Origin: Rhizobacter sp.
GTDB taxonomy: Bacteria > Pseudomonadota > Gammaproteobacteria > Burkholderiales > Burkholderiaceae_C
Assembly: GCF_018780185.1 (NCBI RefSeq)
Contig: NZ_JADMJX010000016.1
Location: 3,018 to 36,811 of the forward strand
DNA length: 33,794 nt
Direction of reading: 5' to 3'
Position 1 is the stretch's first letter. Every line of letters starts with the position of its first letter. A program made the position numbers and the translations under genes. Below the pieces are notes generated by a model that did no database searches, was not told the origin of the DNA, and saw nothing but the letters and a program-made list of their open reading frames with translations. Below are positions 22,595 through 30,298 of this stretch, one piece after another.

Positions 22595-23056
22595 ATGGAC
22601 CTGATCCTGTGGCGCCATGCCGAAGCCCATGTGCTGCGCGAGGGCCAGACCGACCTCGAACGTGCGCTCACGCCCAAGGGCGAGCGGCAGGCTCAGCGCA
22701 TGGCCGAGTGGCTGAACCAGCGCCTCGCGCATTCAACCCGCATCCTGGTGAGCCCGGCGCTGCGCACGCAGCAGACGGCCAAGGCGCTCGATCGGCACTT
22801 CAAGACCGTGCAATTGCTCGGGCCAGAAGCCTCGGTCACCGCCTTGCTCAGCGTGACCCGCTGGCCCGAGGCCAACGAGCCGGTGCTGGTGGTCGGGCAT
22901 CAGCCCACGCTGGGCCAGGTGGCGGCCCTGCTGCTGGGCCAGGTGGCGCAAGACTGGGTGATCAAGAAAGGCGCCGTCTGGTGGCTGCGCAGCCGCGAGC
23001 GCGAAGCGGGCAACCAGGTCGTGCTGCAGGCCGTGCAGTCACCCGACTGCCTCTGA
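22595..23056 (+). CDS. sixA: SixA-type phosphohistidine phosphatase
   Basis: The 153-residue protein is a histidine-phosphatase-superfamily enzyme. The catalytic motif LILWRHAEAH is at the very N-terminus, and the second conserved His lies in VVGHQPTLGQVAALLLG. Other SixA features are LTPKGERQAQRMAEWL and ILVSPALRTQQTAKAL. SixA removes phosphate from phospho-His proteins such as ArcB in E. coli and components of the nitrogen phosphotransferase system. The start is ATG 22595; a TTG one codon before is less likely. It lies 10 nt after ppk on the same strand, an association common in proteobacteria. Its targets here are unknown. Confidence 0.9.
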   Translation: MDLILWRHAEAHVLREGQTDLERALTPKGERQAQRMAEWLNQRLAHSTRILVSPALRTQQTAKALDRHFKTVQLLGPEASVTALLSVTRWPEANEPVLVVGHQPTLGQVAALLLGQVAQDWVIKKGAVWWLRSREREAGNQVVLQAVQSPDCL

Positions 23057-23074
23057 TCGTTTCACCTGAGAGGC

Positions 23075-23407
23075 TCAGGCCTCGGTCTTGACCGTGGTGC
23101 AGGGCCCATGGGTCTTGACGGACGCGATGCCGTTGTCGCGGCCAGCTGCAGACTGGTACATCTGGCTGGTCCCGACGATCTGGTGATTGGCGGCCTTGAG
23201 GTTGAAGTAGAAACGCCCGTCCGATGCGTCCTTGCGCTCGTACCGATCGTCGAGGCCACTGTTCTTTTGCACCGAAGCGATGCCGCTCTCGGCGGATGCC
23301 TTGCTCTCATACTGCTCACTGCGAAGAATCACCTCGCTGTTAGCTGCCTTGAGTACGAAGGAGTACTGTCCCTTGGCGTTCTTTGAAAGTTCATACCAAC
23401 CGGCCAT
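23075..23407 (-). CDS. yegP: YegP family protein (two DUF1508 repeats)
   Basis: The 110-residue protein consists of two tandem DUF1508 repeats: YELSKNAKGQYSFVLKAANS followed by RSEQYESKASAESGIASVQK, then YERKDASDGRFYFNLKAANH followed by SQMYQSAAGRDNGIASVKTH. Each is a small beta-beta-beta-alpha unit. The function of YegP is unknown; it is small, cytoplasmic and often stress-associated. The ATG at 23405-23407 follows GGAGGT (23411-23416 on the minus strand), a near-perfect ribosome site, and a recognisable promoter. It points against sixA and is the only gene here on its strand, so it is a single-gene unit. Confidence 0.92.
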   Translation of the reverse strand: MAGWYELSKNAKGQYSFVLKAANSEVILRSEQYESKASAESGIASVQKNSGLDDRYERKDASDGRFYFNLKAANHQIVGTSQMYQSAAGRDNGIASVKTHGPCTTVKTEA

Positions 23408-23441
23408 ATGACCTCCGTGATGTGAAGAAGAGAGGGAGTCG

Positions 23442-23470
23442 ATACTACTTGGCGGCCGAGCGGCGAACAA
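23442..23470 (-). promoter_or_regulatory. Sigma-70-type promoter of yegP
   Basis: On the minus strand, TTGTTC (23465-23470) and TAGTAT (23442-23447) are separated by 17 nt and each matches 4 of 6 consensus bases. The predicted transcript starts about 25-30 nt before the yegP start and includes its GGAGGT ribosome site. Confidence 0.6.
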
Positions 23471-23551
23471 CAGACGAAACGAGGCACTGGGTGCGCGTCT
23501 GCGCGAGCGGGCCCTAGACTCCCGGTTGGTCAGACACCTGGGCAAGGCTCC

Positions 23552-23830
23552 GTGAAATTCACTCCCACACCCCTCCATGCTGCGGCGGCAGGAGCCTTTG
23601 CCGGTGTCGTGATGCCGATGCTCTGGTCTCGGTTCGAGAACGAGAGCACGATCCTGGTGGTGGCCTTCCTGCTGGTCGTCGCGCTTCCGGCGCATGCCTT
23701 CGTGGTGGGCTTCAGTCGCAGCCCGGCGGCCCACGCAAGAGCACTGGACACTGCATTGCTCAAGCGTGTCGCTGCCTGGTTGGGCGCCGCGGTGGTCACC
23801 ATGGCCATTGCGCAGGCCATTCGTGGGTAG
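23552..23830 (+). CDS. Small membrane protein, unknown function
   Basis: The 92-residue protein starts at GTG 23552 and has three hydrophobic stretches: about 8-25 (HAAAAGAFAGVVMPMLW), 34-52 (ILVVAFLLVVALPAHAFVV) and 73-90 (VAAWLGAAVVTMAIAQAI). It is predicted to sit in the inner membrane. I recognise no family. Codon use resembles the neighbours. TAGACT at 23515-23520 might be a -10, but no -35 is seen. The methyltransferase gene starts 32 nt downstream and may share its transcript. Confidence 0.55.
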   Translation: MKFTPTPLHAAAAGAFAGVVMPMLWSRFENESTILVVAFLLVVALPAHAFVVGFSRSPAAHARALDTALLKRVAAWLGAAVVTMAIAQAIRG

Positions 23831-23862
23831 CACCAGCAGGCGCTTTGCGGAGGTCTTAGGCG

Positions 23863-24663
23863 ATGAACCCAATTCAAGTGTCGGACACGTGGGAACGCGG
23901 CAGCCCTTATGAGCAGTACATCGGCCGCTGGAGTCGCAGGATCGCCCCGCTTTTCCTGGCGTGGCTCGACCAGCCTGCCGGCAGACGGTGGCTCGATGTC
24001 GGCTGTGGCACGGGTGCACTGGCTGCAGCCATCCTCGATCGGTGCAACCCGAGCAGCGTGGTGGGTGTCGAACCCTCGGAGGGCTTCCTCGCCTTGGCGG
24101 CCCAGCACCTCGGCGGCAAAGCGCGCCTTCTTGCCGGGAGCGCGGCGGCGCTCCCGCTGGAGGCCGATTCATGTGACGTGGTCGTCTCGGGGCTGGTGCT
24201 GAACTTCTTGCCGGCGCTGCCCGCCGCCCTCTCGGAGATGCGGCGAGTGACGGCCGCCGGCGGAACCATCGCGGCCTATGTCTGGGATTACGCCGACGGC
24301 ATGGAGATCGTCAAGCACTTCTGGGATGCGGCCGCGGCGCTCGACCCCGCGGCCGCTGCGCTCCACGAGGGAGCCCGCTTCCCGCTGTGCCACCCATCCG
24401 CGCTGAAATCGGCATTCGAGGAACAGGGGCTTGCCGAGGTCGAGACCACGCCGCTGGAGGTGATCGCCGAGTTCGCCGACTTCGAAGACTACTGGCGACC
24501 GTTTCTCGGCGGGCAAGGGCCCGCACCGGCCTACGCCATGTCACTTCCTGAAGAACGGCGTGCCGCCCTCAAAGCCGGGCTGAAGGCGGCATTGCCCACT
24601 GCAGCCGGCGGAGCCATCGCGCTGAGGGCGAGGGCCTGGGCCGTTCGGGGTCTCAGGGCTTGA
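23863..24663 (+). CDS. Class I SAM-dependent methyltransferase
   Basis: The 266-residue protein has a Rossmann methyltransferase domain of the UbiE/Methyltransf_11 type. Motif I (WLDVGCGTGALAAAI) lies near residue 42, the acidic motif II is VVGVEPSEGFLALA, and motif IV-V is CDVVVSGLVLNFLPALPAAL followed by EMRRVTAAGGTIAAYVWDY. The N-terminus (WERGSPYEQYIGRWSRRIAP) resembles methyltransferases of unknown substrate. GGAGGT at 23849-23854 is a strong ribosome site 8 nt before ATG 23863. The 3' end overlaps the convergent ppx gene by 11 nt. It does not look like a dedicated polyphosphate-pathway enzyme. Confidence 0.88.
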   Translation: MNPIQVSDTWERGSPYEQYIGRWSRRIAPLFLAWLDQPAGRRWLDVGCGTGALAAAILDRCNPSSVVGVEPSEGFLALAAQHLGGKARLLAGSAAALPLEADSCDVVVSGLVLNFLPALPAALSEMRRVTAAGGTIAAYVWDYADGMEIVKHFWDAAAALDPAAAALHEGARFPLCHPSALKSAFEEQGLAEVETTPLEVIAEFADFEDYWRPFLGGQGPAPAYAMSLPEERRAALKAGLKAALPTAAGGAIALRARAWAVRGLRA

Positions 24664-26170
24664 GTTGCAGGCGCAGCACACCGCTGCGCTCCCAGGCCGC
24701 CACTTCTTCGTTCAACAAGAACATCGTGCGTGGGTGAGCGTCGGCCCAGGCGACGGGGAAAGACAGTTGGGCCTGCTGGCCTTGCCGGCGCAGACGCAAG
24801 ACCTGCGCGTCCACGTCACTGCGCGCATGGCATTTGATGATGGCCATGCGCAGGCACAGCGCCTGCCAGGCGAAGGTCTCTTGCGCGAGCTGGGCCTCCA
24901 TCTTGCGCAGGCCACCGCGCTGCGCGAGCACCAGGTCGGCCAGGCGGCGCTGCTGCGATTGGGAGAAGCCGGCGGCGTCCACATGGCCCAGCAGGTAGGC
25001 GCTGTGGCGGTGGTGGTCATGGTGCGAGACCATCATGCCGATCTCGTGCAGCGCGGCAGCCCAGCCCAGCTCGCGCACCAGCACGGCGTCGGCCTCGGGT
25101 GCCACGCTCGCATACAAGGCCTCGGCCACCGAGGCCACGCGCCGCGCCTGGGCGACGTCGACCTCGAAGCGGCGTTGCAGCTCGGCCACCGAGGCATCGC
25201 GCACATCATGGGCGTGTGCGCCGTCATGGGCCTCGGCGTTCAGGCGTTCGTCAAGATCGAAGATCACACCCTGGCGCAGCGCGCCGCGTGCGGGCTGCAA
25301 GGCTTCAATGCCGAAGTGCGTGGCCAGCGTGTAGAGGATGGACAGGCCGCCGCCGATCACGGCGCGGCGGTCGTCTTTCAGCCCCGGCAGGTTGAGCCGG
25401 TCGACACGGCCTGCGCGCAGGCACTGGTCCATGCACCAGCGCAGGCCGTCGGGGGTGATCTCGCCATCGCTGATGTGGCTGGCCGCCAGCAGCTGCGACA
25501 CCGCACCGGCCGTGCCAGATGAGCCCAGCGCCTCGCGCCAGTGCCGGGCGGCAAAAGGGGCGAGCGCTTCTTCGAGCTCGGCACCCGCGGCCACCTGGGC
25601 GGCGCGGAAGGCACTTTCGGTGAAGCGGCCGTCGCCGAAGTAGCGCATCGACAGGCTCACGCTGCCGACCTGGAACGACTCCGCACGCAGCGGTGTGCGG
25701 CCCTGGCCGAGGATCATCTCGGTCGAGCGCCCGCCGATGTCGACCACCAGGCGCAGCTCGTCCGAGGGCTGCAGCCGGGCCACACCCGCGAAGATGAGGC
25801 GCGCTTCTTCGCGGCCGGAGATCACCTCGATCGGGTGGCCGAGCACGGTCTGGGCGCGTTCGAGAAAGGCGTTGCGGTTTTGCGCTTCGCGCAGCGTCTG
25901 GGTGGCGACCGCGCGCACCTGCATCGGTGCGTAGCCTTCAAGGCGCTGCGCAAAGCGGCGCAGGCAGGCCAGACCGCGCTGCATGGCGTCTTCGGTCAGC
26001 AGGCCCTGGGCATCGAGCCCGGCGCCCAGGCGCACGGTTTCTTTCAGGTAGTCGATGCGCTTGTAGCGGCCCGGGCTCAGCTGGCCGATCTCGAGCCGGA
26101 AGCTGTTGGAGCCCATGTCGATGGCGGCCAGGTGGTCGGGCCAGCGCAGGGTGTCGGGAGAGAGGGGCAT
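24653..26170 (-). CDS. ppx: Exopolyphosphatase Ppx
   Basis: Ppx removes terminal phosphates from polyphosphate; family members also act on pppGpp. The 505-residue protein has the ASKHA fold: DHLAAIDMGSNSFRLEIGQL at the N-terminus, AVATQTLREAQNRNAFLERA, ISGREEARLIF, VVDIGGRSTEMILGQG and an HD-like C-terminal domain (ALHEIGMMVSHHDHHRHSAY). Length is near that of E. coli Ppx (513). ATG 26168-26170 (MPLSPDTLRWPDHLAAID) is the start; the open frame continues further upstream but crosses the divergent promoter region. It faces ppk across 2 kb, and its 3' end overlaps the methyltransferase gene by 11 nt. A single GGGTCAC-AAAA half-site lies 24 nt upstream. Confidence 0.95.
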   Translation of the reverse strand: MPLSPDTLRWPDHLAAIDMGSNSFRLEIGQLSPGRYKRIDYLKETVRLGAGLDAQGLLTEDAMQRGLACLRRFAQRLEGYAPMQVRAVATQTLREAQNRNAFLERAQTVLGHPIEVISGREEARLIFAGVARLQPSDELRLVVDIGGRSTEMILGQGRTPLRAESFQVGSVSLSMRYFGDGRFTESAFRAAQVAAGAELEEALAPFAARHWREALGSSGTAGAVSQLLAASHISDGEITPDGLRWCMDQCLRAGRVDRLNLPGLKDDRRAVIGGGLSILYTLATHFGIEALQPARGALRQGVIFDLDERLNAEAHDGAHAHDVRDASVAELQRRFEVDVAQARRVASVAEALYASVAPEADAVLVRELGWAAALHEIGMMVSHHDHHRHSAYLLGHVDAAGFSQSQQRRLADLVLAQRGGLRKMEAQLAQETFAWQALCLRMAIIKCHARSDVDAQVLRLRRQGQQAQLSFPVAWADAHPRTMFLLNEEVAAWERSGVLRLQLKP

Positions 26171-26222
26171 CGCACTGATTGTCCGGGCTTTTTGTGACCC
26201 GCCCTTGATGCCGGTGGGGTCT

Positions 26223-26251
26223 GTGCAAGAAAAGCGGGGCCTTCCTAGAAT
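26223..26251 (+). promoter_or_regulatory. Putative -10 of the dienelactone hydrolase gene
   Basis: TAGAAT (26246-26251) matches the -10 consensus at 5 of 6 bases. The best -35 candidate 17 nt before it is the poor GTGCAA (26223-26228). The leader would be about 34 nt and ends with the AGGAGA ribosome site. Confidence 0.4.
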
Positions 26252-26291
26252 GCCGAGCGCTTTCACCCCCAGCCCTCTAGGAGACGCCGAC

Positions 26292-27164
26292 ATGCTTCGC
26301 AATGACGTGGACAGCCTAACCCCCAGCCGCGACTTCAGTCGCCGTGCGTTTGTGCAAACCGCGGTGGGCAGCGGGTTCGCCGCCGCCGTGCTGCCGGTGA
26401 GTGCCCAGACTGTTCGGACCGACGCCTCGGGCCTCACTGCGGGTGAAGTCACCATCCAGGTCGGCGACTTCAAGATGCCGGCTTATCGCGCAGCGCCCGC
26501 CGGCAAGACCGGGCTGCCGGTGGTGCTGGTGATCTCGGAAATTTTCGGGGTGCACGAACACATTGCCGATGTGGCGCGGCGCTTTGCCAAGCTCGGCTAC
26601 CTGGCGATTGCGCCGGAGCTCTTTGTCCGCCAGGGCGACGCCCAGTCTTATGGCGAGATCGCCAAGCTGATGAGCGAGGTGATTGCCAAGGTGCCCGACG
26701 AGCAGGTGATGCGCGACCTCGATGCCTCCGTGGCCTGGGCCAAGGGCAACGGCGGCGACACGTCCAAGCTGGGCATCACCGGCTTCTGCTGGGGCGGGCG
26801 CATCACCTGGCTTTACACCGCCCACAACCCCGCGGTGAAGGCGGGTGTGGCCTGGTACGGTCGCCTGGTGGGCAACAGCACGCCGCTCACGCCGGCTCAC
26901 CCGGTGGATGTGGCGGCCAAGCTCGGCGGCCCGGTGCTCGGCCTGTATGGCGGCGCCGACAGTGGCATCCCGCTGGACACCGTCGACAAGATGAAAGCCG
27001 CCCTGAGCAGCGGCAGCGCAGCGGCCAAGAAGTCGGAGTTCGTGGTCTACCCCGACACGCCGCACGCCTTCCATGCCGACTACCGACCCAGCTACCGCAA
27101 AGAGGCGGCCGAAGACGGGTGGAAGCGCGCCGTCGCCTGGTTCAAGGCCAACGGGGTGGCTTGA
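26292..27164 (+). CDS. Dienelactone hydrolase family protein with Tat signal
   Basis: The 290-residue protein is an alpha/beta hydrolase of the dienelactone hydrolase (carboxymethylenebutenolidase) family. The Cys nucleophile is in ITGFCWGGR, and the catalytic Asp and His are likely in LYGGADSGIP and DTPHAFHADYRPSY. The N-terminus carries a twin-arginine signal: SRRAF followed by a hydrophobic stretch and VLPVSAQ, so the mature enzyme is expected in the periplasm. AGGAGA 26279-26284 lies 7 nt before ATG 26292. The true substrate is unknown; classic dienelactone hydrolases are cytoplasmic and lack a Tat signal. The gene is closed by a strong terminator. Confidence 0.9.
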   Translation: MLRNDVDSLTPSRDFSRRAFVQTAVGSGFAAAVLPVSAQTVRTDASGLTAGEVTIQVGDFKMPAYRAAPAGKTGLPVVLVISEIFGVHEHIADVARRFAKLGYLAIAPELFVRQGDAQSYGEIAKLMSEVIAKVPDEQVMRDLDASVAWAKGNGGDTSKLGITGFCWGGRITWLYTAHNPAVKAGVAWYGRLVGNSTPLTPAHPVDVAAKLGGPVLGLYGGADSGIPLDTVDKMKAALSSGSAAAKKSEFVVYPDTPHAFHADYRPSYRKEAAEDGWKRAVAWFKANGVA

Positions 27165-27206
27165 CGACGCGCTAAGCTTCGGCTCTTGTCGGCCTTTGTA
27201 GGAAAG

Positions 27207-27233
27207 AAGCCGCGCGCATTGCGCGGCTTTTTT
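27207..27233 (+). terminator. Rho-independent terminator after the dienelactone hydrolase gene
   Basis: AAGCCGCGC (27207-27215) and GCGCGGCTT (27221-27229) form a perfect 9-bp stem with loop GCATT, followed by a T-tract (27228-27233). It lies 43 nt after the stop codon and 15 nt before the ZIP transporter start. Confidence 0.92.
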
Positions 27234-27247
27234 ACGCCCTTGTTCCC

Positions 27248-28024
27248 ATGACCCTTCTGTACATCCTCGTGGCCACCTTTGCCGGCGGGTTGCTGTCGGT
27301 GCTGATCGCCGCCAGCCTCACCGTCAAGGTGCTCGGCCGGGTGGTGCACCACCTGGTGAGCCTGTCGGCCGGTGTGCTGCTGGCCACCGCCTTGCTTAAC
27401 GTGCTGCCCGAGGCCTTCGAGAGCAAGGCCAGCCCGCAGGCGCTCTTTGCCACGTTGCTGGCGGGGCTGATCTTCTTCTTTTTGCTGGAAAAGGCCGAGC
27501 TCTACCGCCACAGCCACCACCACCAGGGCGATGGCCACCACCACGATCACCACTTCGACCAGCAACAGGCCGGGCGCGGCGGTTGGAGCGTGCTGATGGG
27601 CGACAGCATTCACAACTTCTGCGACGGCGTGATCATCGCCGCCGCCTTCCTGACCGATGTGCAGCTGGGGGTGGTGACCTCGGTGGCCATCATTGCCCAC
27701 GAGATCCCGCAAGAGGTGGGCGACTACATCGTGCTGCTCAACGCCGGCTTGTCACGCCGCAAGGCGCTTCTGTACAACGCGATGTCGGGCCTGTCGGCGG
27801 TGGTGGGGGGCGTGCTGGGCTACTTCGTCGTCGGGCCGTGGGAGCAGCTGTTCCCCTACCTGCTGGTGGTGGCGGCCAGCAGCTTCATCTACGTGGCCGT
27901 GGCCGACCTGATCCCGCAGCTGCAACACCGCCTGTCGCTGAAAGACACGCTGGCGCAGCTCGCCTGGCTGGCCGTGGGCATGCTGATCATCGTGATCGTG
28001 ATTCGGATCGGGCACGCCCACTGA
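27248..28024 (+). CDS. ZIP family metal transporter
   Basis: This is an inner-membrane divalent metal permease of 258 residues with about eight helices. The metal-binding helices carry HNFCDGVIIAAAF and HEIPQEVGDYIVLL, the ZIP signature, and the loop between helices 3 and 4 is His-rich (HSHHHQGDGHHHDHHFD). ZIP proteins import Zn2+, Fe2+ or related ions. N-terminal blocks FAGGLLSVLIAASLTVKVLG and LLATALLNVLPEAFE also match. ATG 27248 lies just past the terminator, so its promoter must overlap or lie between 27170 and 27247; I cannot define it, and some read-through is possible. It is convergent with the universal stress protein gene. Confidence 0.93.
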   Translation: MTLLYILVATFAGGLLSVLIAASLTVKVLGRVVHHLVSLSAGVLLATALLNVLPEAFESKASPQALFATLLAGLIFFFLLEKAELYRHSHHHQGDGHHHDHHFDQQQAGRGGWSVLMGDSIHNFCDGVIIAAAFLTDVQLGVVTSVAIIAHEIPQEVGDYIVLLNAGLSRRKALLYNAMSGLSAVVGGVLGYFVVGPWEQLFPYLLVVAASSFIYVAVADLIPQLQHRLSLKDTLAQLAWLAVGMLIIVIVIRIGHAH

Positions 28025-28038
28025 AGGCTGTTGATTCG

Positions 28039-28473
28039 TCAGCGGACCACCAGCACCGGCACCTTGGTGTGGGTCAGCACTTTCTGGGTTTCGCTGCCCA
28101 GCAGCAGGGCCGTGACGCCACGGCGGCCGTGCGAGGCCATGACGATCAGGTCGCACTCGTGGCGGCCGGCGTGTTCGATCACCGCCTCCCAGGGGTGCAG
28201 CGCCTCGACCGTGTGGGCCTCGCACTGCAGGCCCATGCGCTCGGCCGTTTCACGCACCTCTTTCACCCGGGCGGCGGCGATGCGCTCTTGCGCATCAAAG
28301 AACTCCTGCGGCGGCGTGGGCTGCATTTCGGAGATGGCGCTGTAGGGGAAGGGCTCCTTCACGCTCAGCGTGTAGAGCTTGGCGTTGACCGATTTGGCGA
28401 GGTTGACGGCGGTGTCGACGGCTTTCTTGGTGATGTCTGAGCCATCGGTCGGAACCAGGATGCGCTTGAACAT
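28039..28473 (-). CDS. Universal stress protein UspA family
   Basis: The 144-residue protein is a single USP domain. It starts MFKRILVPTDGSDITKKAVD, with the typical first strand and Asp, and ends VMASHGRRGVTALLLGSETQ and VLTHTKVPVLVV, the nucleotide-binding loop. The usual G-2X-G-9X-G(S/T) ATP motif has Ala in place of the first Gly (ASHG), a common variant, so ATP binding is plausible. ATG 28471-28473 gives a proper spacing of 6 nt to GGAG on the minus strand; ATG 28479 would be too close. It is a single-gene unit, and its role here is unknown. Confidence 0.93.
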   Translation of the reverse strand: MFKRILVPTDGSDITKKAVDTAVNLAKSVNAKLYTLSVKEPFPYSAISEMQPTPPQEFFDAQERIAAARVKEVRETAERMGLQCEAHTVEALHPWEAVIEHAGRHECDLIVMASHGRRGVTALLLGSETQKVLTHTKVPVLVVR

Positions 28474-28524
28474 GGTCATCTCCGAGTCGAACAAGAGCGT
28501 TCAGCGCGAACTTAAGCCCGCCGA

Positions 28525-28552
28525 GGGGGCGCGGTCAACCGCAGTCGCCCCC
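28525..28552 (-). terminator. Strong GC hairpin after the sulfurtransferase gene
   Basis: GGGGGCG (28525-28531) pairs with CGCCCCC (28546-28552), and an inner GCGG-TCAA-CCGC stem stacks inside it. It lies 19 nt after the stop of the sulfurtransferase gene (minus strand) in the gap before the stress-protein gene. The T-tract is weak (TTAAGTT further on). Confidence 0.4.
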
Positions 28553-28570
28553 ACCGTGATGCAGGTCAAT

Positions 28571-29401
28571 TCAAGCGGCTTGCCCGCGAACCATCGGGCG
28601 ACTGGGTTCGCTCGACCATTCGCTCCAGGAGCCGGGGTAGAGGCTGCCGGGGCCCAGGCCCGCCACCTCCATGGCCAGCAGGTTGTGGCAGGCGGTCACA
28701 CCCGAGCCGCACTGGTGCACGACCGGGCGGCCGTCGAGCAGCGGGGCGAATTCGGCACGCAGCTGATCGGCCGGCTTGAAGCGGCCGTCGGTCTGCAGGT
28801 TGTCTTTGAAGCAGCGGTTGAGCGCGCCCGGGATATGGCCAGCCACCGCGTCGAGCGGCTCCACCTCGCCACGGTAGCGCTCGGGCGCGCGGGCGTCGAT
28901 CACCCGCACTTCGGCCAGGCGGGCCTGCAGTTGGTCGGCGTTGAGGGTGGGCAGGGCGGCCGGTTGCAGCGGATAGGCGGGCAGCTCGGTGATGCGGGGC
29001 AGGTCGGAGCTCAAGGCGCCGCCGGCTGCTTGCCACGCGGGCAGGCCGCCGTCGAGGACGGCCACGTCGGCGTGGCCCATCCAGCGCAGCACCCACCAGG
29101 CGCGCACGGCCAGCATGCTGCCCTGGCGGTCGTAGGCCACGACCGGCGTGCCCGGGGCGATGCCGACTGCGCCCATCCACTGGGCGTAGTCGCTGCGCTC
29201 ACGCAGCGGGTGGCGGCCGTTGCGGCCAGTCTTCGGGCCGGACAGGTCGCGATCGAGGTGCACGTAGATGGCGCCCGGCAGGTGACCCTCGCGGTAGCTG
29301 CGCTCGCCGGCCGAGGGGTCCGCCAGGTCGAAACTGCAGTCGAGCAGCACGGGCTGGGGGCGGCGGGCCAGCAGCTCGCTGGCGCTGATCAAGGGGTGCA
29401 T
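28571..29401 (-). CDS. sseA: 3-mercaptopyruvate/thiosulfate sulfurtransferase
   Basis: The 276-residue enzyme has two rhodanese domains. The N-terminal one is inactive (ISASELLARRPQPVLLDCSF and SYREGHLPGAIYVHLD). The C-terminal one carries the active loop VVHQCGSGVTACHNLLAM with the catalytic Cys followed by GSGVT, the signature of mercaptopyruvate sulfurtransferases; thiosulfate enzymes usually have CRxGxT. It moves sulfur from 3-mercaptopyruvate to cyanide or thiols in the cytoplasm. Length is close to SseA (281). ATG 29399-29401 starts the domain; it follows the EamA gene by 4 nt, so the two share a transcript. Confidence 0.92.
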   Translation of the reverse strand: MHPLISASELLARRPQPVLLDCSFDLADPSAGERSYREGHLPGAIYVHLDRDLSGPKTGRNGRHPLRERSDYAQWMGAVGIAPGTPVVAYDRQGSMLAVRAWWVLRWMGHADVAVLDGGLPAWQAAGGALSSDLPRITELPAYPLQPAALPTLNADQLQARLAEVRVIDARAPERYRGEVEPLDAVAGHIPGALNRCFKDNLQTDGRFKPADQLRAEFAPLLDGRPVVHQCGSGVTACHNLLAMEVAGLGPGSLYPGSWSEWSSEPSRPMVRGQAA

Positions 29402-29405
29402 GGTG

Positions 29406-30293
29406 TCAACTTTCGGTGGGGGAGCTGGTGTCGACAAAGGCCGTCTTGCTGCGCAACAGCGTGGCGGCCAGGCCCGAGCAGACGATGAAGAGCATGCCCA
29501 GCAGCGCCATCCAGGTGATCTTGTCGTTGAACAGCAGCACGCCGTAGACGAATGAGAACGCGATGCCCAGGTACTGCAGGCTGGCGTTGACCAGCATCTT
29601 GCCGGTGCTGTAGGCGCGCGTCATCATCATCTGCGCTGCGGTGGCGAGCACGCCCACCGCCAGCAGCAATGCGGCGCCGCGCCAGGTGTGGCCGTGAAAG
29701 CCCGTCCAGATCGTGCTCAAGGCACCGAGCAACATGCCGCCGAGCGAGAAGTAGAAGACGATGCGGTAGACCGGCTCGCCCGCGCGGCCGAGGGCGGTGA
29801 CCTGCAGGTAGGCGGTGGCGGCGATCATTCCAGACAGCAAGCCGATCAGGCCGTGCCAGAGCTGGTTTTCCTCGATGGTCGGCCGCAGGATCAAGCCGAC
29901 GCCGACGAAACCGAGCAGCACGGTGGCGATGAGTCGACCGTCCACACGCGAGGTGCCCAGCATCACCGCGCCGCCGATCAGGAACAGCGCCATCCACACC
30001 GACGACATGTAGTTCAAGGTCATCGCCGTGGCCAGCGGCAGGTTGCCGATGGCATAGAACCACAGGCCCAGCGCCAGCACGCCACTCAGGCTGCGCCAGA
30101 AATGCATGGACGGCACGGGGGTCCGCAAGGTGCCGCCCTGGCGCCAGGTGAGCAGGGCCAGCGTGAGCGCCCCCACCATGCCGCGGTAGAACACGATCTC
30201 GCCGGTGGCGTAAAGCTCGGAGGCGAGCTTCACGCACACGCTCATGGTGGCGAAGAGAAACGACGCCAGGATCATCAAGACTGGCGCTGACAT
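29406..30293 (-). CDS. EamA/DMT-family transporter
   Basis: The 295-residue protein has ten predicted membrane helices in two EamA repeats. Recognisable blocks are MILASFLFATMSVCVKLASE, YATGEIVFYRGMVGALTLAL, LPLATAMTLNYMSSVWMALF (end of repeat 1), LGRAGEPVYRIVFYFSLGGM and LLFNDKITWMALLGMLFIV. The frame is open well past 30293, but that ATG is the only start matching the family N-terminus. It is an inner-membrane permease of unknown substrate. Five nt separate it from the Rieske oxygenase stop and 4 nt from the sulfurtransferase start, so the three genes form one operon. Confidence 0.9.
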   Translation of the reverse strand: MSAPVLMILASFLFATMSVCVKLASELYATGEIVFYRGMVGALTLALLTWRQGGTLRTPVPSMHFWRSLSGVLALGLWFYAIGNLPLATAMTLNYMSSVWMALFLIGGAVMLGTSRVDGRLIATVLLGFVGVGLILRPTIEENQLWHGLIGLLSGMIAATAYLQVTALGRAGEPVYRIVFYFSLGGMLLGALSTIWTGFHGHTWRGAALLLAVGVLATAAQMMMTRAYSTGKMLVNASLQYLGIAFSFVYGVLLFNDKITWMALLGMLFIVCSGLAATLLRSKTAFVDTSSPTES

Positions 30294-30298
30294 GCTCC

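Noticed and set aside
23065-23079. CCTGAG-AGG-CTCAGG hairpin as a terminator between sixA and yegP
   Set aside because: The stem is 6 bp with a 3-nt loop and no T-tract, and it overlaps the yegP stop codon.
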